Position numbers and translations under genes: made by a program
Shown here: positions 17,170 through 26,629 of the stretch, one piece after another
Numbering within the stretch: position 1 is the stretch's first letter
Layout: each line of letters opens with the position of its first letter
The notes under the pieces: model-generated
Database searches by the model: none
What the model was told of the DNA's origin: nothing
The model's input: the letters and a program-made list of their open reading frames with translations, nothing else
From: JAXMDT01 sp046348685
Lineage (GTDB): Bacteria > Pseudomonadota > Alphaproteobacteria > Rickettsiales > UBA998
Assembly: GCA_046348685.1 (NCBI GenBank)
Contig: JAXMDT010000005.1
Coordinates: forward strand, 1 to 64,000
Direction: 5' to 3'
Length of the DNA stretch: 64,000 bases

Positions 17170-17183
17170 CGCGGAAGGGGAAA

Positions 17184-17561
17184 ATGTCACAACTTTTATA
17201 TGTCGCAGCAGGCGGAGCGGTAGGCGCTTCGGCACGGTACCTTTCCGTGATGGCCGTCACGAGGTGGCTTGGGCCGCTTTTTCCTTATGGTACGCTCGCC
17301 GTGAATACGCTGGGATCTCTACTGATCGGCATTGGTGCTGGGCTCATGATTAAAGTGCATATGAATCAGGATATGTGGATGTTTTTAGTGGTTGGCATTC
17401 TTGGTGGATTTACGACCTATTCCTCTTTCTCTTTTGAGGTCGTCAGCCTGATTGAACGCGGGGAGGCAGTAGCTGCGTTCGGCTATGTGGTGGCATCGCT
17501 TATCCTTGGCGTCGGATGCGCTTACGCCGGCATGACTTTAACCCGTATGGCCGTCGCATGA
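17184..17561 (+). CDS. crcB: fluoride channel CrcB/Fluc
   Basis: Small membrane protein that exports fluoride as an antiparallel dimer. The 125 residues form four membrane helices and carry GGAVGASARYL near 9, NTLGSLLIGIG near 42, and GGFTTYSSFSFE near 74, all Fluc markers. No fluoride riboswitch is visible in the 39-nt upstream gap, which is mostly filled by a REP-like palindrome. The stop overlaps the next start (ATGA). Confidence 0.93.
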   Translation: MSQLLYVAAGGAVGASARYLSVMAVTRWLGPLFPYGTLAVNTLGSLLIGIGAGLMIKVHMNQDMWMFLVVGILGGFTTYSSFSFEVVSLIERGEAVAAFGYVVASLILGVGCAYAGMTLTRMAVA

Positions 17562-18505
17562 AAAATATCGTCATCAAGGATAAGGATTCCGGGATGCGCC
17601 TTGATCGCTGGCTGCGGCAGGAATTCGATATGCCGCAGGGACTCGTGCAAAAATATCTGCGCAAGGGGCTAATCCGCATCGAAGGGAAAAAAGTAGAAGC
17701 CTCGGTACGGCTTGCCGAAGGCCAGACCGTGACCTTAAAGCTACTTGCCGAAAAACGCGATACGGACATAGAGCAAACACAAACCGAGCGCATCTCCAGC
17801 AAGCTCACTCCGCACCAGATCAAGGAGACCCAAAGCTGGGTGATGGTCGATACGCCGCGTTTTGTGGTTATCAACAAACCGGCCGGTATTTCGGTGCAGG
17901 GCGGTAGCGGGGTGAAGGATTCCATCGATGCGCGGCTGTTTGCGCTCACCAAAAATGGTGAACGGCCACGGCTGGTACACAGACTCGATCGTGATACTAG
18001 TGGATGTCTTTTGCTCGCCCGCACTCGTAAGGATGCAGCGGCGCTGACAAAACTTTTTGCAACGCGCCATGTGGAAAAATTTTACTGGGCGCTGGTGGTC
18101 GGCGTGCCGCAACCCTACACCGGCATCATCGACGCGCCGCTCGCTAAAGAAATGTCGGGTGATGAAAAAGAGAAGATGCATATCTCCGAGGAAGGCAAGC
18201 ACGCGCGGACGGAATATAAGCTTATCGAAAAACTCAGCACGTCGATGTCACTCGTTGAAATGAAACCGCACACTGGCCGCACGCACCAGTTACGCGCACA
18301 TATCGCTTCTATCGGCTGCCCCATCGTAGGTGACGGGAAGTACGGCGATGAAAAGGCTTATGTAGTGGGGGAGGGGATTTCGCAAAAACTACATCTGCAT
18401 GCCCGCCGCCTCGTCATCAAAGAAAGCGGCTATAAACTTGACGTCACGGCGCCGCTGCCAAAGCATATGAGGGAGACCTTTAAGTCGCTGGGAATCGATG
18501 TTTAA
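17558..18505 (+). CDS. RluC/RluD-type ribosomal large subunit pseudouridine synthase
   Basis: Converts specific uridines in 23S rRNA to pseudouridine. The ATG at 17558 overlaps the crcB stop and gives MKNIVIKDKDSGMRLDRWLR; a longer reading frame from 17516 is rejected. The 315-residue protein has an N-terminal S4 domain (RLDRWLRQEFD to about residue 70), then the catalytic domain with HRLDRDTSGCLLLAR near 140, whose aspartate is the nucleophile, and KPHTGRTHQLRAHIASIGCP near 230. RluC is the likelier assignment, but RluD or a paralogue is possible. Confidence 0.9.
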   Translation: MKNIVIKDKDSGMRLDRWLRQEFDMPQGLVQKYLRKGLIRIEGKKVEASVRLAEGQTVTLKLLAEKRDTDIEQTQTERISSKLTPHQIKETQSWVMVDTPRFVVINKPAGISVQGGSGVKDSIDARLFALTKNGERPRLVHRLDRDTSGCLLLARTRKDAAALTKLFATRHVEKFYWALVVGVPQPYTGIIDAPLAKEMSGDEKEKMHISEEGKHARTEYKLIEKLSTSMSLVEMKPHTGRTHQLRAHIASIGCPIVGDGKYGDEKAYVVGEGISQKLHLHARRLVIKESGYKLDVTAPLPKHMRETFKSLGIDV

Positions 18506-19169
18506 ATCAGTTGAAAAAACCAAAATAGAAAACGGTTTTCACATCCTGCTCGATGGCAAACCGATGCGGACGGCAGCAGGAAATACGGTCGTCGTTTCCA
18601 AAGAACCGCATGCGGATGCGATTGTTTTCGAATGGCGCGGTATCTCGGGGAAAATCAATCTGCTCACCATGCCGCATACCCGTCTGGCGATGGCGCTTGC
18701 GGATTTCAATGATGCTTTAAAAGAAGAAAAGATCGCGCATGTTCTTTCCTATGCCATGACAGATATGCTTTGTTTCCGCGAACCGCACGATGAAGCCCTG
18801 ATCAAACGCCAGAAGGCATCCTGGGATCGGTGGGTGGCGTGGATTGAAAAGAGCTTTGGAGCGAAGTTTTCGATTACCTCCGGCCTGATGCCGCATCAAA
18901 ACCATCCCGATCTGACGAAAATAGAATCGCACCTAAAAACCTTATCGCCGATGAAACTCATCGCACTGGATCATTATGTGAACGTTACCGGCTCCTTGAT
19001 TCTGGGGTTTGCCTATCTGGAAAAGGCGATTTCACTTCCGGAGCTGGTTGCCACTGCCTTTCTCGACGAGGAATATCAGGCAGAAAAATGGGGTGCGGAT
19101 GAGGAAGCGGGAGAGCGCCGCCGTGCTATTACGGAAGAGCTGAATGTTATATCCTCAGTGCTAGATTGA
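18498..19169 (+). CDS. ATP12-family F1-ATPase assembly chaperone
   Basis: ATP12 proteins bind the F1 alpha subunit during ATP synthase assembly; the family is confined to alphaproteobacteria and mitochondria. The 223-residue product shows FHILLDGKPMRTAAGNTVVV near 14, MPHTRLAMALADF near 56, and the C-terminal AFLDEEYQAEKWGADEEAGERR, typical of the group. The ATG overlaps the preceding gene by 8 nt. The F0 genes of the same enzyme are at 51081-53527. Confidence 0.92.
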   Translation: MFKSVEKTKIENGFHILLDGKPMRTAAGNTVVVSKEPHADAIVFEWRGISGKINLLTMPHTRLAMALADFNDALKEEKIAHVLSYAMTDMLCFREPHDEALIKRQKASWDRWVAWIEKSFGAKFSITSGLMPHQNHPDLTKIESHLKTLSPMKLIALDHYVNVTGSLILGFAYLEKAISLPELVATAFLDEEYQAEKWGADEEAGERRRAITEELNVISSVLD

Positions 19170-19176
19170 GCGAATT

Positions 19177-20049
19177 ATGGATATAGAAACTCAGATTGCA
19201 TCAGGTAAATTGATTTGCGTATTTACTGGACGGACTTTGCAGCGTCAGGGTGGTCAACTTGTGACTGCGGATAATCATCATGCCTATCCTTTGTTGGGTG
19301 GAAACATACCGCAGATTCTGCGTGATCCGCCAGCCATGCATCAATATACGAATTCCAATGAGGCAATGGTTGCGGAGTATGCTCCCGCATCCCTGCAATC
19401 CTTTCGCCAAAAAATTCGCCATATCCTCTTCAATGATTACCGGACACGTGCCAGCCAGAATGCGTTTGAATCATTGTTTGCCGGGCTCGACCAAAACGCG
19501 CTTATCTTATCTGTAGGCGGTGGACCCAGCAGGCCTCATCCGTGGCTGACAAATTTGAACATTGAGGCCTTTGAAAATGTCGAAATTGTAGCGGATGCCC
19601 ATGTCTTGCCATATGCCGATAATTCCGTGGATGCTATTTATTGCGAAGCGGTGCTGGAGCATTTGTCCGATCCTGGAAAAGCGGTCGAAGAAATGCAGCG
19701 TGTGTTAAAACCTGGAGGTAATGTGCTGGCAACAACACCGTTTCTACAAGCCTATCATGGGTACCCGCATCATTATCAAAATTTCACTTTGGCAGGACAC
19801 GAACTGCTTTTCACCAAACGCGGTTTTATTGTACTGCAAAGCGGATCCGCTGTCGGTCCGGTTAATGCAATTGTCACATTGATGGCGCGCGCATGTGAAC
19901 TCTATATACCTGGAATATTTGGGAAAGCCTGCAAGCGTTTATGTCAGGCTATTACATTTCCGTTTCGTGGACTTGACAGGCTGATCGAGAACCATGCCGA
20001 GCGGCACATGCTGTCTTCGACGACTTTTGTTTTGGCTCAAAAGCAATAA
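19177..20049 (+). CDS. SAM-dependent methyltransferase with Trm112-like N-terminus
   Basis: The 290-residue protein begins with a Trm112-like stretch (LICVFTGRTLQRQGGQLV, then YPLLGGNIPQIL). A class I methyltransferase core follows: ILSVGGGPSRP near residue 108 as motif I, EIVADAHVLPYADNSVDAIYC near 140, and EAVLEHLSDPGKAVEEMQRV with VLKPGG near 165-190. The substrate is unknown; such proteins often act on small molecules or cell-envelope lipids. Base composition looks more AT-rich than the neighbouring genes, hinting at acquisition. Confidence 0.75.
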   Translation: MDIETQIASGKLICVFTGRTLQRQGGQLVTADNHHAYPLLGGNIPQILRDPPAMHQYTNSNEAMVAEYAPASLQSFRQKIRHILFNDYRTRASQNAFESLFAGLDQNALILSVGGGPSRPHPWLTNLNIEAFENVEIVADAHVLPYADNSVDAIYCEAVLEHLSDPGKAVEEMQRVLKPGGNVLATTPFLQAYHGYPHHYQNFTLAGHELLFTKRGFIVLQSGSAVGPVNAIVTLMARACELYIPGIFGKACKRLCQAITFPFRGLDRLIENHAERHMLSSTTFVLAQKQ

Positions 20050-20066
20050 TAATGGCGGCGGCATTT

Positions 20067-20109
20067 TTGCCACACGCGTTAGAAATGGCGTATTTCCACG
20101 GTGTGGCAA
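20067..20109. promoter_or_regulatory. composite inverted repeat upstream of ftsK
   Basis: TTGCCACAC at 20067-20075 pairs with GTGTGGCAA at 20101-20109, and inside the loop GAAAT (20082-20086) pairs with ATTTC (20092-20096). No T-run follows, so this is not a standard terminator. It lies 18 nt after the methyltransferase gene and about 110 nt before ftsK, ahead of a candidate -10 TATACT at 20145-20150. It may be an operator or a structured RNA. Confidence 0.45.
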
Positions 20110-20221
20110 TTACTCGCGGAGAAAAAATACGTTCCAGACTGTGGTATACTCTTTCTTAAATAATATCGGCTATCCGTGAGGACTCTCGAAAAACGGAACC
20201 AAAAATAAATAAGGGGATGGC

Positions 20222-22543
20222 ATGGCAATCGGCGTGCTTAGTCTTGGCGAGTATACGTTCTGGCAACGCGTTCGCGTGCATGCTGTCGGACTCATGCTCT
20301 TTTTAATCGGCGTTTTCCTGCTGGTGGCTATTTTAAGCTACCACGCAGCTGACCCCTCTTTTAACCGCGCCACTGAAGAGTCCGTTCAAAACATTACCGG
20401 TATTGTCGGCGCATCAATGGCCGACCTGCTGCTGCAGGTGCTGGGCATGGGAGCGGTGTTTTTCGTCGGCGGGCTGATCACCTGGGGCTGGCGGCTGATT
20501 GACGGTTCGGGCATCACTTTTGTTGCGCCGCGTATATTAGCCATTGTGGGCCTGCTCATTTCCTCTTCGATCTTGCTGGGCTTGATGCCGACCCCTGAAA
20601 GCTGGCCATTTGCGAGCGGCCTTGGCGGTGCAATCGGAACCGTTATCGTTCAGAAAATCGGTACATTAATGCCTGGATGGGTCTTAGGGACAATTGCAAC
20701 GTTGCTCTCGCTTGTCTGTCTGCCCTTTGCATTAGCGCTGACAAAGCGCGAAGGGCGCGCTCTTATTTATGTAGTGCTAAAGCTTGCCGCTTACGTTGCC
20801 GTAGCTGTCAATTTCCTGCGCGATCTGTGGCAGACCGAACCGGATGCGACGCCTAAGAAAAAGATCCGCCGCAAGACGGCAAAGCCAGCCGAAGTAGATG
20901 AGGGTGAGGACGAAGACGAGCTGGGCGAAGAGGACGATGAAGAGGAAGAATCGCCAAAGCCGGTAAAAGTCACGCAGCGCAAGATCGAGAAAAAAGTTGA
21001 ACCGCAGGAGAAAAAGCAGACGTCGCTAGAGCTGCGTCCGCGTTCGGCGAACTTTGAATTACCGCCTTACAATTTGCTTTCAAAAGCCGTGAAGAACAAA
21101 AAAACCGTGCTGAACGAAGGCTCACTGAAACAAAATGCCGCGATGCTGGAGTCCGTTCTGCAGGATTTCGGCGTCAGCGGCGCGATCACCAATATCAAAC
21201 CGGGCCCTGTAGTCACGCTTTATGAACTCGATCCCCCGCCGGGCACGCGTTCATCCCGCGTTGTCGGCCTCTCCGATGACATCGCCCGCTCTATGTCTGC
21301 CGTATCGGCGCGTATCTCGGTTATACCGGGCAAGAATGCGCTCGGCATCGAGCTGCCGAATCGTGCCCGCGAAACGGTCTATCTGCGCGAGATGCTGGAA
21401 AGTGAAGAATTCACCAACACCAAGCTGGCGTTGCCGCTTGCGCTCGGTAAAGACATCGGCGGCGAGCCTATCATTGTCGATCTCGCCCGCATGCCGCACT
21501 TGCTCGTTGCCGGTACGACAGGCTCCGGTAAATCGGTTGCCGTTAACACCATGATTATGTCGCTGGTTTACCACCTGACACCGGAGCAGTGCCGCTTCAT
21601 CATGATCGATCCGAAAATGCTCGAGCTTTCGATCTACGACAACATTCCTCATTTGCTTGCTCCCGTCGTTACCGAACCTGGAAAAGCCGTCGTCGCGCTG
21701 AAATGGACGGTGAAGGAAATGGAAAACCGCTACCGCCTGATGGCGAGCCTCGGCGTCAGGAACGTCGATGGTTACAACAAGCGTATCAAGGAAGCGAAGC
21801 GCTCGGGCGAAGTGCTGAAACGCACGGTGCAGACCGGTTTCAACCCGGAAGACGGCAAGCCGATTTACGAAGAGCAGCAGATCGACATGACGCCACTGCC
21901 CTATATTGTCGTCGTTGTCGATGAAATGGCTGACCTCATGCTGACTTCCGGTAAAGAGATTGAAAACTCTATCCAGCGCCTGGCGCAAATGGCGCGCGCT
22001 GCCGGTATTCATATCATCATGGCGACGCAGCGTCCGTCGGTCGATGTCATCACCGGCGTCATCAAGGCAAACTTCCCGACGCGTATCAGTTTCCAGGTCA
22101 CCTCGAAGATCGACAGCCGCACTATTCTCGGTGAGCAAGGGGCAGAGCAACTGCTCGGCCAGGGGGATATGCTTTATATGGCGGGCGGCGGCCGTATCAG
22201 CCGCGTGCATGGCCCGTTCGTCAGCGACAAGGAAGTCCAGGAAGTCGTCGATCATCTGAAAGCGCAGGGTGAGCCTTCCTATATCGAGTCCGTTACCGTG
22301 GATGAAGAAGCGGAAGCCGCGCTCCTCGGTGAGGAAGAGGAAGAATCCGAAGAGGATAAGATGCTATACGATAAGGCCACGGCCATCGTCATGCGCGACC
22401 GCAAGGCTTCGACCAGCTATATCCAGCGTCACCTCAAGATCGGCTATAACCGGGCTGCCCGCATTATCGAGAAAATGGAACGGGAAGGGCTTGTCGGCTC
22501 GCCGGATCATATCGGCAGACGCGAAGTTTTGGCCCGCGATTAA
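20222..22543 (+). CDS. ftsK: DNA translocase FtsK
   Basis: Divisome-anchored DNA pump that clears the chromosome terminus from the septum. In 773 residues there are four N-terminal membrane segments (about 20-185), a highly acidic linker (EVDEGEDEDELGEEDDEEEE near 225), the motor with Walker A GTTGSGKS near 430 and Walker B VVVVDEMADLM near 560, and a C-terminal gamma winged helix (YIQRHLKIGYNRAARIIEKM) that reads KOPS. The linker is short relative to E. coli, normal for many alphaproteobacteria. Confidence 0.96.
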   Translation: MAIGVLSLGEYTFWQRVRVHAVGLMLFLIGVFLLVAILSYHAADPSFNRATEESVQNITGIVGASMADLLLQVLGMGAVFFVGGLITWGWRLIDGSGITFVAPRILAIVGLLISSSILLGLMPTPESWPFASGLGGAIGTVIVQKIGTLMPGWVLGTIATLLSLVCLPFALALTKREGRALIYVVLKLAAYVAVAVNFLRDLWQTEPDATPKKKIRRKTAKPAEVDEGEDEDELGEEDDEEEESPKPVKVTQRKIEKKVEPQEKKQTSLELRPRSANFELPPYNLLSKAVKNKKTVLNEGSLKQNAAMLESVLQDFGVSGAITNIKPGPVVTLYELDPPPGTRSSRVVGLSDDIARSMSAVSARISVIPGKNALGIELPNRARETVYLREMLESEEFTNTKLALPLALGKDIGGEPIIVDLARMPHLLVAGTTGSGKSVAVNTMIMSLVYHLTPEQCRFIMIDPKMLELSIYDNIPHLLAPVVTEPGKAVVALKWTVKEMENRYRLMASLGVRNVDGYNKRIKEAKRSGEVLKRTVQTGFNPEDGKPIYEEQQIDMTPLPYIVVVVDEMADLMLTSGKEIENSIQRLAQMARAAGIHIIMATQRPSVDVITGVIKANFPTRISFQVTSKIDSRTILGEQGAEQLLGQGDMLYMAGGGRISRVHGPFVSDKEVQEVVDHLKAQGEPSYIESVTVDEEAEAALLGEEEEESEEDKMLYDKATAIVMRDRKASTSYIQRHLKIGYNRAARIIEKMEREGLVGSPDHIGRREVLARD

Positions 22544-22594
22544 GCCGCCAACCAAATGAAAACTATAACTATTAGCGCATGTTTTTGGAATTCG

Positions 22595-22611
22595 CTTGGG
22601 TTTAACCCAAG
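22595..22611. promoter_or_regulatory. perfect palindrome upstream of pccB
   Basis: CTTGGGTT, a central T, AACCCAAG: eight-base arms with a single central base, 45 nt before the pccB start. The central spacing is too short for an RNA hairpin, so a dimeric DNA-binding protein is the more likely reader. No regulator for it is seen in the window. Confidence 0.5.
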
Positions 22612-22655
22612 GATTTGCTAAAAGAGCGCGTTCATAACGGCGAGAGACGCTTAAA

Positions 22656-24194
22656 ATGCCTCAATTGGCGATTATTACCGAACTGGAAAAAAAACGTGAT
22701 CTGGCCCGCCGCGGCGGTGGGGCTGACCGCATTGAAAAGCAACACGAAAAGGGCAAGCTTACGGCGCGTGAGCGCATAGAAGTGTTGCTCGATCCGGATT
22801 CATTCGAGGAATTCGACATGTTTGTCGAGCACCGTTGCACGCATTTCGGCATGGAAAAGAAGCAGATTCCGGGCGACGGCGTCGTCACCGGTCACGGCAC
22901 TATCAATGGCCGCCTCGTATTTCTTTACAGCCAGGATTTCACCGTCCACGGCGGCTCGCTTTCAGAAACCAATGCCAAGAAAATCTGCAAGGTCATGGAT
23001 ATGGCGATGGAAGTCGGCGCGCCGATCATCGGCATCAATGATTCCGGCGGCGCGCGTATTCAGGAAGGCGTCGATTCGCTTTCCGGTTATGCCGAGATAT
23101 TCAAGCGCAACGTGCTGGCCTCCGGCGTTGTACCGCAAATTTCGCTGATTATGGGGCCATGCGCGGGCGGCGCGGTCTATTCACCGGCGCTGACCGATTT
23201 CACGATCATGGTGCGCGGCTCGTCCTATATGTTCGTCACTGGTCCGGATGTGGTGAAAACCGTGACGCATGAAGTCGTCACGCAGGAAGAACTCGGCGGT
23301 GCTTCCGCGCACGCGAAACGCTCCGGTGTTGCCGATCTTGCCTTTGATAACGATGTCGAAGCGCTTCTGCAGGTTAGACGCCTCGTCAATTTCCTGCCGC
23401 TATCAAACCGCGAGCAGGCGCCAAGCCGCCCGGTTTCCGATCCGGCGGACCGCGTTGAGATGTCGCTCAATACCCTGGTGCCGGACAATCCGAACAAAGC
23501 ATATGACATGCACGAACTGCTCGAGCGCCTGGTAGATGAATATGATTTCTTTGAGATTCAGCCTGAGTTCGCCAAGAATATTATTGTCGGCTTTGGCCGT
23601 ATGGAAGGCCACACGGTGGGATTCGTGGCAAACCAGCCAATGGAGCTTGCAGGCTGCCTCGATATCGATGCCTCGCGCAAGGCAGCGCGTTTCGTGCGCT
23701 TTTGCGATGCGTTCAATATCCCGATTGTTACGTTTGTGGATGTACCGGGTTTTCTGCCAGGCACCAATCAGGAACATCACGGCATCATTAAGCATGGCGC
23801 GAAATTAATTTATGCCTATGCGGAAGCAACCGTGCCGAAGATTACCGTCATCACCCGCAAAGCCTACGGCGGCGCGTATATCGTGATGAGCTCGAAGCAC
23901 CTGCGCGGCGACGTGAATTATGCGTGGCCTTCCGCCGAAATTGCGGTGATGGGGCCGGAAGGGGCGGTAGAAATCGTTTTCCGCGGCGCACTTAACAACG
24001 CCGCCGACAAAACGAAAAAGGTCGAAGAATACCGCGATACGTTTGCAAGCCCCTTCGTTGCCGCATCACGCGGTTATATCGATGATGTGATTCGTCCGCA
24101 GAACACCCGGTGGAGACTCTGCCGCACGCTTGGCGTCCTGCGCACGAAAAAAGTGACAAGTCCATGGAAAAAACACGATAATCTGCCGCTGTGA
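22656..24194 (+). CDS. pccB: propionyl-CoA carboxylase beta subunit (carboxyltransferase)
   Basis: Transfers carboxyl from carboxybiotin to propionyl-CoA, giving methylmalonyl-CoA. The 512-residue product has the N-terminal carboxyltransferase half (KGKLTARERIEVLLDPDSFEEF near 28, INDSGGARIQEGVDSLSGY near 127) and the C-terminal half (FVDVPGFLPGTNQEHHGIIKHGAKLI near 360, KAYGGAYIVMSSKHL near 405). The family also includes broader acyl-CoA carboxylases, but the length and partner fit Pcc. The stop overlaps the pccA start. Confidence 0.92.
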   Translation: MPQLAIITELEKKRDLARRGGGADRIEKQHEKGKLTARERIEVLLDPDSFEEFDMFVEHRCTHFGMEKKQIPGDGVVTGHGTINGRLVFLYSQDFTVHGGSLSETNAKKICKVMDMAMEVGAPIIGINDSGGARIQEGVDSLSGYAEIFKRNVLASGVVPQISLIMGPCAGGAVYSPALTDFTIMVRGSSYMFVTGPDVVKTVTHEVVTQEELGGASAHAKRSGVADLAFDNDVEALLQVRRLVNFLPLSNREQAPSRPVSDPADRVEMSLNTLVPDNPNKAYDMHELLERLVDEYDFFEIQPEFAKNIIVGFGRMEGHTVGFVANQPMELAGCLDIDASRKAARFVRFCDAFNIPIVTFVDVPGFLPGTNQEHHGIIKHGAKLIYAYAEATVPKITVITRKAYGGAYIVMSSKHLRGDVNYAWPSAEIAVMGPEGAVEIVFRGALNNAADKTKKVEEYRDTFASPFVAASRGYIDDVIRPQNTRWRLCRTLGVLRTKKVTSPWKKHDNLPL

Positions 24195-26251
24195 TTCTTT
24201 CTCTCTCATCTTCCGATAAGCCGACACCGCCAGCGAGACCGCGCAAGCGTCCGTTCAAGAAAATCCTGATCGCGAACCGCGGTGAGATCGCCGTGCGCAT
24301 CATGCAGACCTGCCGCCGGCTCAATATCAAAACGGTGGCGGTATATTCGGAAGCGGATACAAACGCAAAGCACGTGAAGGAAGCAGATGAAGCGATCTAC
24401 ATCGGCCCGGCGCCGACGCGGATGAGCTACCTCAATATCGATGCGATCATCAACGCCTGCGAGCAAACTGGCGCGGAAGCGGTGCACCCCGGATACGGAT
24501 TCCTTTCTGAGAAATCCGATTTTGCGAAAAAACTCGCTGAACGCGGCATCACGCTGATCGGCCCGTCTGCCGATGCAATCCGCTTGATGGGGGACAAGAT
24601 CGAATCCAAAAAGCTCGCGCGTAAAGCGGGCGTGAATATTGTTCCTGGTGGCCTTGAAGCTATCTCTAACGAGAAAGATGCAAAGCGCCTTGCCAGCAAG
24701 ATTGGCTATCCGGTTATCATCAAAGCGGCGGCAGGTGGCGGCGGTAAGGGAATGCGCGTCGCGCGCAACGAAACCGAACTTGCCGACGGCATGCGTCTTG
24801 CGATGAGTGAAGCAAACTCCAGCTTTGGCGATGCGCGCGTTTTCATCGAGAAATATTTTGAAAATCCGCGTCACATCGAAATTCAGGTGCTCGCCGATAA
24901 ATATGGCAACACGATCCATCTTGGCGAGCGCGAGTGTTCCATCCAGCGCCGTCATCAGAAGGTGATCGAAGAAGCGCCCAGCGTTTTCGTCGATGAAAAT
25001 CTCCGCAGCAAGATGGGTAAGCAGGCCGTGCAGCTGGCGAAGCAAGTTGGCTATCACTCCGCTGGTACAGTGGAATTCATCGTCGATCAGGATAAGAGTT
25101 TTTACTTCCTCGAAATGAATACGCGCCTGCAGGTCGAGCACCGCGTCACCGAGCTTATTACCGGTATCGATCTTGTTGAGCAGATGATCCGCATTGCCGC
25201 CGGCGAGAAACTCACTGTCGATCAGAAAGATGTGCAGTTCCGTGGCTGGGCGATGGAAACGCGGGTTTACGCCGAAGATCCAAAACGCGGCTTTCTGCCT
25301 TCCATCGGCAGGCTCATCAACTATCAGGAGCCGACTGCCTCCGAGAGCATCATTGTCGATTCCGGCGTCTATGAAGGCGGCGAAGTCAGTATGTATTACG
25401 ATCCGATGATTGCCAAAGTCTGTACGCATGCGGCTACGCGCTCGCAGACGATCGACATGATGAAGTCCACCTTGTCCGCCTATCTTATCGACGGCGTTTC
25501 GCATAATATCAGCTTCCTGCAAACGGTGCTGTCGAATCCGAAATTTGTTTCCGGCGATATTTCTACTAATTTTATCGCGCAGGAATTCCCGGGTGGCTTC
25601 GCCAATGCAGAGCTAACCGAGGAAATGACCAAAGTATTCCTCGGCGTGGGTGTTCACATGTACCTGCGTCAGCTGGAGAGAGCGGCGCAGACATCAGGGC
25701 AGTTGCCCGGGCGCGCCCGCGTCATCGGAGCCAGGTGGGTTGTCAACCTGGATGGTATCGATTTTCCGGTTATCACAAAGTCCAAAGATCAGGGATACGA
25801 TATCAGCTACGATACCGGCCTGATCGTGACGCGTTCGTCATGGACGATGGGTCGTTCGCTCTTTCAGGGAACAATCAACGGTAAACCGGTTTCCGTGCAG
25901 GCCAAAGTGCTCAGTGAAGGTTATCGCCTGATTTATGATGGGGCGGAAGTCATCGCCAAGATCCGTACGCCGCGCATTGCAGAACTCGCCACATACATGC
26001 CTGCCAAGCAGGAGCGCAAAATCGGCAATCAGCTGCTTGCGCCGATCGCCGGTCTTGTGACATCCGTCGCGGTGGAAGAAAATACGGTGGTGCGCGAAGG
26101 GCAGGAGGTCATGGTGATCGAAGCAATGAAAATGGAAAATGTCATGCGTGCCGAACAGGAATTTACTATCAAAAAGGTTCACGTCGCCAAAGGCGAAAGC
26201 GTGCAGGCCGATCAACTGCTCATCGAGTTCGAGCCGATCAAAGCTGAGTAG
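24191..26251 (+). CDS. pccA: propionyl-CoA carboxylase alpha subunit (biotin carboxylase and biotin carrier)
   Basis: ATP-dependent carboxylation of its own biotin, feeding PccB. The start is a GTG overlapping the pccB stop (GTGA); it adds about 24 basic residues before the usual start ILIANRGEIAVR. The 686-residue protein has the biotin carboxylase domain (AAAGGGGKGMRVARN in the ATP grasp near 175; FLEMNTRLQVEHRVTE near 305), a BT region that contacts PccB, and a C-terminal carrier domain with EAMKMEN, biotin-lysine near 647. Biotin would come from the bio genes at the end of the window. Methylmalonyl-CoA epimerase and mutase genes are not in view. Confidence 0.93.
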   Translation: MILSLSSSDKPTPPARPRKRPFKKILIANRGEIAVRIMQTCRRLNIKTVAVYSEADTNAKHVKEADEAIYIGPAPTRMSYLNIDAIINACEQTGAEAVHPGYGFLSEKSDFAKKLAERGITLIGPSADAIRLMGDKIESKKLARKAGVNIVPGGLEAISNEKDAKRLASKIGYPVIIKAAAGGGGKGMRVARNETELADGMRLAMSEANSSFGDARVFIEKYFENPRHIEIQVLADKYGNTIHLGERECSIQRRHQKVIEEAPSVFVDENLRSKMGKQAVQLAKQVGYHSAGTVEFIVDQDKSFYFLEMNTRLQVEHRVTELITGIDLVEQMIRIAAGEKLTVDQKDVQFRGWAMETRVYAEDPKRGFLPSIGRLINYQEPTASESIIVDSGVYEGGEVSMYYDPMIAKVCTHAATRSQTIDMMKSTLSAYLIDGVSHNISFLQTVLSNPKFVSGDISTNFIAQEFPGGFANAELTEEMTKVFLGVGVHMYLRQLERAAQTSGQLPGRARVIGARWVVNLDGIDFPVITKSKDQGYDISYDTGLIVTRSSWTMGRSLFQGTINGKPVSVQAKVLSEGYRLIYDGAEVIAKIRTPRIAELATYMPAKQERKIGNQLLAPIAGLVTSVAVEENTVVREGQEVMVIEAMKMENVMRAEQEFTIKKVHVAKGESVQADQLLIEFEPIKAE

Positions 26252-26255
26252 CGTT

Positions 26256-26537
26256 ATGGCTACTGTCTCCAAGCACCTTATTATCTCGGGCCGCGTGCAG
26301 GGTGTGGGCTACCGTGCCTGGACGGTGAAGAATGCCGAAAGGCTGGGACTGACCGGTTGGGTACGTAACCGTACAGAAGGAACCGTGGAAGCGGTGTTGG
26401 CTGGGGATGCTGCTTCTGTGGATGAAATGATTGAAGCATGCCGGAAGGGGCCGCTGGCAGCAAAAGTAACGGACATTCAGATCAGAGGCTGGGATGAGTC
26501 CGTGGCGGCACATTTCCAGCATCTGGACACGCTCTAA
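26256..26537 (+). CDS. acyP: acylphosphatase
   Basis: Hydrolyses acyl phosphates. The ATG at 26256, 4 nt after pccA, gives a 93-residue protein of normal length; a longer reading frame from 26139 inside pccA is rejected. The signature GRVQGVGYRAWTV holds the phosphate-binding loop and catalytic arginine (about residue 19), and GWVRNRTEGTVEAVLAG holds the catalytic asparagine (about 37). It is probably cotranscribed with the carboxylase genes. Confidence 0.93.
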   Translation: MATVSKHLIISGRVQGVGYRAWTVKNAERLGLTGWVRNRTEGTVEAVLAGDAASVDEMIEACRKGPLAAKVTDIQIRGWDESVAAHFQHLDTL

Positions 26538-26629
26538 TATTAGCGGCCATTTTGTAACATCTGATCCCTTCAGCGATACTATCTGTGACGTTGTTGCATG
26601 TTGAAACGGCAAAAACGCTCAGGGTTGCC

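Noticed and set aside
17145..17183. Fluoride riboswitch before crcB
   Set aside because: The gap is only 39 nt and is mostly a REP-like palindrome; no riboswitch core.
20052..20160. 35-codon ORF between the methyltransferase gene and ftsK
   Set aside because: No ribosome binding site, and the frame crosses the composite inverted repeat; most likely chance.
24206..25522. 438-codon open frame on the minus strand opposite pccA
   Set aside because: Shadow of the biotin carboxylase gene, without ribosome binding site or family features.
22656..26251. Acetyl-CoA carboxylase instead of propionyl-CoA carboxylase
   Set aside because: The fused biotin carboxylase-carrier alpha subunit and the 512-residue single-chain beta subunit match Pcc, not the four-subunit Acc.
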